Shown one piece after another: positions 41,021-44,609 of a stretch of DNA of 44,609 nt (positions are counted from its first letter, which is position 1; the number at the start of each line of letters is the position of its first letter). A program made the position numbers and the translations under genes. The notes beneath the pieces are model-generated. The model saw only the letters and a program-made list of their open reading frames with translations, ran no database searches and was not told the origin of the DNA. Source of the stretch: Hallella mizrahii (GTDB lineage Bacteria; Bacteroidota; Bacteroidia; Bacteroidales; Bacteroidaceae); contig NZ_VUNG01000032.1 of the NCBI RefSeq assembly GCF_009695775.1, positions 1 through 44,609 on the forward strand, read 5' to 3'.

Positions 41021-41143
41021 CAAAAACACGTGCAATTGCAACTAAAATTGCAGTTAAAAGATTCAAAAGCCTTGCTTATACAAGATATTTATCTTACCTT
41101 TGTACTGCAAAAACAGGTGCAATTACCCCTAAATTTGCAGTTG
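40945..41143. repeat. Direct and inverted repeats around the promoter of the second DUF4143 gene
   Basis: CAAATAAGCATCAA..GAAG occurs twice (starting about 40945 and 40988). Then ACTGCAAAAACA-GTGCAATT...TTGCAGTT occurs at about 41021-41056 and again at 41102-41143. The second pair brackets the promoter, and each copy carries an internal inverted repeat (ACTGCAA/TTGCAGT). This is the form of a pair of operators. Confidence 0.7.
41072..41102 (+). promoter_or_regulatory. Promoter of the second DUF4143 ATPase gene
   Basis: TTG at 41072-41074, 20 nt, TACCTTTG at 41095-41102, 67 nt before the ATG at 41170. It lies between the two ACTGCAAAAACA repeats, so a protein bound to both could block or loop it. 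Confidence 0.78.
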
Positions 41144-41169
41144 ACATAAATCGACAAAAGTTTTAAGGT

Positions 41170-42504
41170 ATGGTTATCAATAGAAGTCATTATATAGATT
41201 TGCTCATGCATAAGCGGTGGAACGGCAAGGTGAAAATCATCACTGGCATCCGGCGTTGCGGCAAATCCTTCTTGCTCAATACACTATATAAGCAGGCTCT
41301 GATAGATGAGGGTGTCCCAAAGGATTCCTTCGTAGAGATAGCGTTGGACCGAAAATCTGACTTGAAGTTCAGAAATCCCAATGTACTCTATGACTACATT
41401 AAAGAGCTTACCAAGGATCCGAACAAGAAATATTATGTGATGATTGATGAGATTCAACTGTCATTGAAGGTTAAGAACAAAGAATTGGATGAGTCGATGG
41501 TTGCAGAGGAGGATCGTGACTTGCTTTACACCACATTCTATGACGTGCTCAATGACTTGATGGCCTGCAGGAATCTCGATGTATATGTTACCGGGTCCAA
41601 CTCTAAGATGCTCTCAAAGGACATTGTGACCAATTTCCGCGACCGCGGGTCAGAGATAAGGGTTGCGCCATTGTCTTTCGATGAGTTTCTGTCCTATTCG
41701 AAGTTGGACAAAGCCGATGCTTTGGAACAATATCTGACATATGGAGGAATGCCTTTGGCCGTTCTTGAGACGGATGAGAAAGAGAAGCAGAAATACCTCC
41801 AGGATTTGTTCACCAACGTGTACATGAAGGACATTGTTGAACGGTACCATCTGAAGAATGATGCTGTAATGAACGCATTGATAGATGCTCTTTGCTCTTC
41901 TGTCGGTTCTTTGACTAATCCGCATAAACTTGCAAACACGGCAGCTACACTTCTTGACAAAAACACCTCAGACCACACCATCAAGTCATATCTGGATTAT
42001 TTGGAGGATTCATTCCTGTTCAGTGCCGCCAAGCGATACGACGTCAAGGGCAGAAAATACTTTGATTCTCTTCAAAAATATTATGCTGTTGATCTTGGCT
42101 TGAGGAACGCGCGTTTGAATTTCCGCCAGCAGGAGCGCTCTCATCTTATGGAAAACATGCTGTACAACGAGCTTATCCACCGGGGGTATCGCGTAGATGT
42201 CGGTGTTGTAGAGGTTCAGCGGATGAACAATGGCATACGAAACAAAGGACAATATGATATTGATTTTGTAGTCAACCTTGGCAATGAGAAGGTTTATATA
42301 CAGTCTGCATTGAATGTCAGTTCTCCAGAAAAGAAAGCGCAAGAGACTTTCTCCCTTCACAACACAGGTGACTTCTTCCGCAAGATTGTTGTCCTCGATG
42401 GTAATCAAAAGTTGTGGACAGATGAAGATGGAGTTATCTATGTTGGTGTGATTCCATTTCTCCTGAATGACTACATTGCATACATTGAGGGCAGCAACCT
42501 TTAG
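41170..42504 (+). CDS. AAA-type ATPase with DUF4143 C-terminal domain (second copy)
   Basis: A 444-residue protein of the same family as the one at 33271 but from another branch. Walker A is GIRRCGKSF (residues 26-34), Walker B is YVMIDEIQ, and the sensor is DVYVTGSNSKML. The C-terminal domain has ENMLYNELIHRGYRVDVGVV and YDIDFVVNLGNEKVYIQSAL, where the final acidic-x-Q replaces the more usual ExK. It is the last gene of the element before the right att site and has its own promoter with paired repeats. Biological role unknown. Confidence 0.88.
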   Translation: MVINRSHYIDLLMHKRWNGKVKIITGIRRCGKSFLLNTLYKQALIDEGVPKDSFVEIALDRKSDLKFRNPNVLYDYIKELTKDPNKKYYVMIDEIQLSLKVKNKELDESMVAEEDRDLLYTTFYDVLNDLMACRNLDVYVTGSNSKMLSKDIVTNFRDRGSEIRVAPLSFDEFLSYSKLDKADALEQYLTYGGMPLAVLETDEKEKQKYLQDLFTNVYMKDIVERYHLKNDAVMNALIDALCSSVGSLTNPHKLANTAATLLDKNTSDHTIKSYLDYLEDSFLFSAAKRYDVKGRKYFDSLQKYYAVDLGLRNARLNFRQQERSHLMENMLYNELIHRGYRVDVGVVEVQRMNNGIRNKGQYDIDFVVNLGNEKVYIQSALNVSSPEKKAQETFSLHNTGDFFRKIVVLDGNQKLWTDEDGVIYVGVIPFLLNDYIAYIEGSNL

Positions 42505-42543
42505 GAAACCTCTTTTTTGTTTATCAATTACTCTGAGATTCTC

Positions 42544-42574
42544 TTGGAAGTTTGATTTAAAATGCGTAACTTTG
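42544..42574 (+). promoter_or_regulatory. Promoter-like pair with only a short transcript downstream
   Basis: TTG at 42544-42546, 20 nt, TAACTTTG at 42567-42574. Transcription would run about 180 nt to the hairpin at 42726-42758, crossing the dnaK-like remnant. No gene of normal size lies in between. Confidence 0.5.
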
Positions 42575-42624
42575 CCACGTTCCGTTATCAAAGGATCTGA
42601 TAGGGTCAAAACTTGATTAACACG

Positions 42625-42692
42625 GGCGGGACGACGACATTCAGTATGTAGTTGATTTACAGATACCGTTTGATTTTGAGGAGGTGAAATAA
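42625..42692 (+). pseudogene. Displaced 3' end of a dnaK gene
   Basis: GATTTTGAGGAGGTGAAATAA (42672-42692) encodes DFEEVK and stop, matching the dnaK end at 6187-6207. In the same frame, DDDIQ (from about 42630) resembles DDNIQ of the intact gene, although nine codons between differ. Downstream, AACGATAATAAACAACATGCAAATG parallels AACGATAAATAATGAAATG after the intact dnaK, and the att core follows 43 nt after the stop (41 nt at the intact gene). It is most simply the dnaK end of an earlier host carried in the element's attachment arm. The alternative, a chance match including a Shine-Dalgarno-like AGGAGGTGA, is less likely. Confidence 0.55.
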
Positions 42693-42725
42693 TGCCGCCA
42701 GGAAAAACGATAATAAACAACATGC

Positions 42726-42758
42726 AAATGCGTGCAGCTCAATGAGTTGCACGCATTT
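42726..42758 (+). terminator. Right attachment site (attR / second att) in a dnaK-type terminator
   Basis: AAATGCGTGCAGCTCA pairs with TGAGTTGCACGCATTT with one mismatch, followed by a T-rich stretch. The central AGCTCAATGAGTT (42736-42748) is identical to 6249-6261, whereas the outer stem differs (GCGTGC instead of GGGTGTA) but keeps its complementarity on both sides. Confidence 0.65.
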
Positions 42759-42840
42759 TGCGTTTATAGGGTTCTTGGTTCTTATGCCTTTGATATGTGT
42801 TTGTTTATGGCTTATTTGCAACATATTTGCGACACAACAA

Positions 42841-42903
42841 AAAAGTAGATAATGTGGGACTTATTCCCACCAATACATACTAATACATACTTAAAAGTAG
42901 ATA
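42841..42903. repeat. Short direct repeats in the leader of the second HTH-integrase module
   Basis: AAAAGTAGATA occurs at 42841-42851 and 42893-42903. Between them are a GTGGGA/TCCCAC hairpin (42854-42870) and two copies of AATACATAC (42872-42880 and 42882-42890). The leader at 6360-6410 has similar ATACATA repeats. They are candidate integrase arm sites or operators. Confidence 0.5.
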
Positions 42904-42905
42904 TT

Positions 42906-43469
42906 ATGCCCGCAATCGGATTTGAGATTAAACGCAAGTGCAAGGTCTGTGGCGAGGTGTTTATTGCCAAGACTCTTGACAGTCTCTATTGTTCGCCCAA
43001 ATGCAGCAAAGTGGCTTGGAAGCGCAAAAGAGACGCGCAAAGGAAGGAAGAGAAGCTCACGCAACTGGCACTACATATTCCCGACATAAGGGAGTATCTG
43101 TCGGTGCGGGAGGCCGTGGCGATGTTTGGTGTGGAGCGGACTACGCTCTACCGGCTCATAAAGAATGGTACTGTACCAGCTATCAATGTAGGGAAAAGGC
43201 TGACCAGAATCAAGCGCTCGGCCTTGGAAGCAATGTTCCTCACCAGAACGGAAAGTAATGCTGAGAAAACGAGACCGGTTCCAAAGAAATACAGCATGGA
43301 GCCGGGAGATTGCTACACCATCGGTGAGATATGTAACCGGTATCATGTTGACGACAGTACAGTATGGTCGCACATCCGGAAATATTCCATTCCTTCACGG
43401 CAGATAGGCAACTTCGTCTACGTACCTAAGGAAGAAATTGATAACCTCTATAAATCAGAAGTGAAATGA
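42906..43469 (+). CDS. Zn-ribbon plus double-HTH DNA-binding protein (second copy)
   Basis: A 187-residue paralogue of the protein at 6417-6980, starting at ATG 42906 (MPAIGFEIKRKCKVCGEVF), which aligns with MPSAKFEIKRKC; the earlier ATG at 42852 adds residues with no counterpart. It keeps the Cys cluster (CKVC, CSPKC), both HTH segments (LSVREAVAMFGVERTTLYRLIKNGTVPAINVG; YTIGEICNRYHVDDSTVWSHIRKYSIPSRQIG) and the ATGA overlap with the integrase. It belongs to the neighbouring tandem element. Probable directionality or regulatory factor. Confidence 0.75.
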   Translation: MPAIGFEIKRKCKVCGEVFIAKTLDSLYCSPKCSKVAWKRKRDAQRKEEKLTQLALHIPDIREYLSVREAVAMFGVERTTLYRLIKNGTVPAINVGKRLTRIKRSALEAMFLTRTESNAEKTRPVPKKYSMEPGDCYTIGEICNRYHVDDSTVWSHIRKYSIPSRQIGNFVYVPKEEIDNLYKSEVK

Positions 43470-44524
43470 GAAAAGCATTAGTCAACACCAAGGTAACCGT
43501 CAAACTTAGGAAATCGGTTCACCATGCTGATGAGTGGTATCTCTTCATTGAGTCCTATCCCGTATATAAACGTGGCGAGGCCAAGGCAAAGAGAGTGATC
43601 GAAGCCCTCAATCGCACCATCTCGACTCCCGTATGGGATGTCTCGTCCGTTGCGCGCATCCTGCCTGACGGTTCGTTCAATTACAAGCCCAAGCGCGACA
43701 TGAATGGCATCATTCAATGCAAGTCACGTTTGGACCAAGAGGCTTGTATCTATGCTGACAATGTCAGAAAGATGCGTCAGCATGAATATGACAGCATGGC
43801 GCTGTATTCTGACCGAGAATTGGAAATCATGGAGCAGAAGGAACGAAGCGCACAAGACTTCATCAAGTATTTCAATGACATCATCTACAAACGGCATCCA
43901 AACAGTTCTGATGCCATCATCGTGAACTGGTGTAGAGTTGGTGAGTTGCTCAGAATCTATTCGGAAGGTAAGCCGCTTCCTTTCAAGAACATCTCTGTGA
44001 GAGTATTGGAAGACATTAAAATGTTCCTCCTGCGTGCCCCGCTCGGTGGCAGGAAGAAGGGCACTATCTCCCGGAATACAGCATCCACCTATTTTTCCAT
44101 TGTCAAGGCCGGACTTAAACAAGCCTTCATTGATGAGTTCCTTACCATCGATATGAGTGCAAAGGTGAAGGGTATCCCCACTGAGGATAAGGTACGCGCT
44201 ACACTCTCACTCGAGGAGGTGAAGCGGTTGGCTGAGACACCTTGTGAGAATGAGGTGCTGAGACGTGCCTCGTTCTTTTCTATTCTTACAGGACTACGGC
44301 ATATAGACATCAGTAAACTCAAATGGAAATATTTCTCTCAAACGAGCAATGGCGGCTGGCGTATCGACTTGTCGCAGATAAAGACGAAGAAAGATGCTTA
44401 TTTGCCTATCTCCGATCAGGCTTTGTCCTTGTGTGGCGAGCATCCTGAAGATGAGGAACAACTCGTATTTGCCGGATTGCAAAGTAAGCGTATCGGTATT
44501 CACGTATTGCCACAAAAAAACTGA
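43466..44524 (+). pseudogene. Tyrosine integrase truncated before its catalytic C-terminus
   Basis: 352 residues, aligning with the first integrase from MRKALVNTKVTVKLRKS through ILTGLRHIDISKLKW to LVFAGL (about 44479). After that the frame reads SKRIGIHVLPQKN and stops, with no HxxRH, no GHTN and no catalytic Tyr. The nucleotide sequence also ceases to resemble the first integrase at about 44480, so an insertion or deletion junction is likely there. It cannot catalyse recombination, so the second element is probably immobile by itself. Confidence 0.8.
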
Positions 44525-44551
44525 TCAAGAGAGGAGGCTTGCCCAGTTTTG

Positions 44552-44609
44552 TTAGTCTTTTGTGGAAGGTTGCCAACGGTCTGGCAATAGGTTTCTATAA
44601 TTCTCCAAT
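44552..44609 (-). CDS. Possible C-terminal end of a minus-strand gene (partial)
   Basis: Read on the minus strand from the window edge, LENYRNLLPDRWQPSTKD ends at a TAA (44552-44554). It begins beyond the integrase break, so it may belong to whatever sequence interrupted the integrase. Only 18 residues are visible and no family can be assigned. Confidence 0.2.
   Translation of the reverse strand, partial: LENYRNLLPDRWQPSTKD

Overview
The window looks like a Bacteroidota chromosome, most likely a Prevotella-type species. Promoters carry the Bacteroidetes -7 motif TAnnTTTG about 20 nt after a TTG/TTTG box, Shine-Dalgarno sites are generally absent, DnaK ends in DFEEVK, and the mobile genes are of Bacteroides/Prevotella type. 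No database search was possible; family names rest on motifs read from the translations.

Layout. 1-6.2 kb is core chromosome: the tail of an unknown gene, a MATE exporter, an M13 (PepO-type) metallopeptidase and dnaK. From about 6.25 to 42.74 kb there is one integrated element of about 36.5 kb placed in the transcription terminator of dnaK. At its left end is an excisionase-like Zn-ribbon/HTH gene overlapping a tyrosine integrase. At its right end is a second copy of the terminator core, preceded by what looks like a displaced 3' end of another dnaK (codons DFEEVK-stop). A second, related HTH-integrase module follows at once (42.8-44.5 kb), its integrase truncated, so two elements appear to sit in tandem at the same site.

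Inside the element: an LtrB-like group II intron (8169-10657) interrupts the integrase just after its catalytic tyrosine; then a fragment gene, a double-OB SSB and an ArdC-type antirestriction protein; scars of an epimerase gene and another integrase; then an AT-richer cargo block (14.1-24.9 kb) on the minus strand. The cargo block encodes an Asp-box repeat protein, a dynamin-like GTPase, a small two-helix membrane protein, a HerA-like ATPase with a Ser/Thr/Asn-rich insert, an AHH-nuclease polymorphic toxin and an Imm11-like immunity protein in a tight operon, followed by a Zn-ribbon/WYL regulator pair. This is the best candidate for an undescribed system. Next come an OmpA-like protein, a MobV relaxase with a putative oriT region, a winged-helix protein and several small mobilisation-region genes, a lipoprotein, a resolvase-like protein lacking its catalytic serine, a DUF4143 ATPase, a ParA pair, and a second DUF4143 ATPase at the right end. 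No type IV secretion genes are present, so the element is probably mobilisable (IME) rather than self-transmissible.

The stretch 36.7-41.1 kb is mostly non-coding but highly structured. It has four 294-bp tandem repeats, at least three further units closed by long-range inverted repeats, a phosphoribosyltransferase-SLOG gene pair and a second SSB. One of the further units shares the repeat's outer-stem architecture and its GGCGTGGGTGC tail, which suggests a family of structured RNAs or single-strand DNA elements.
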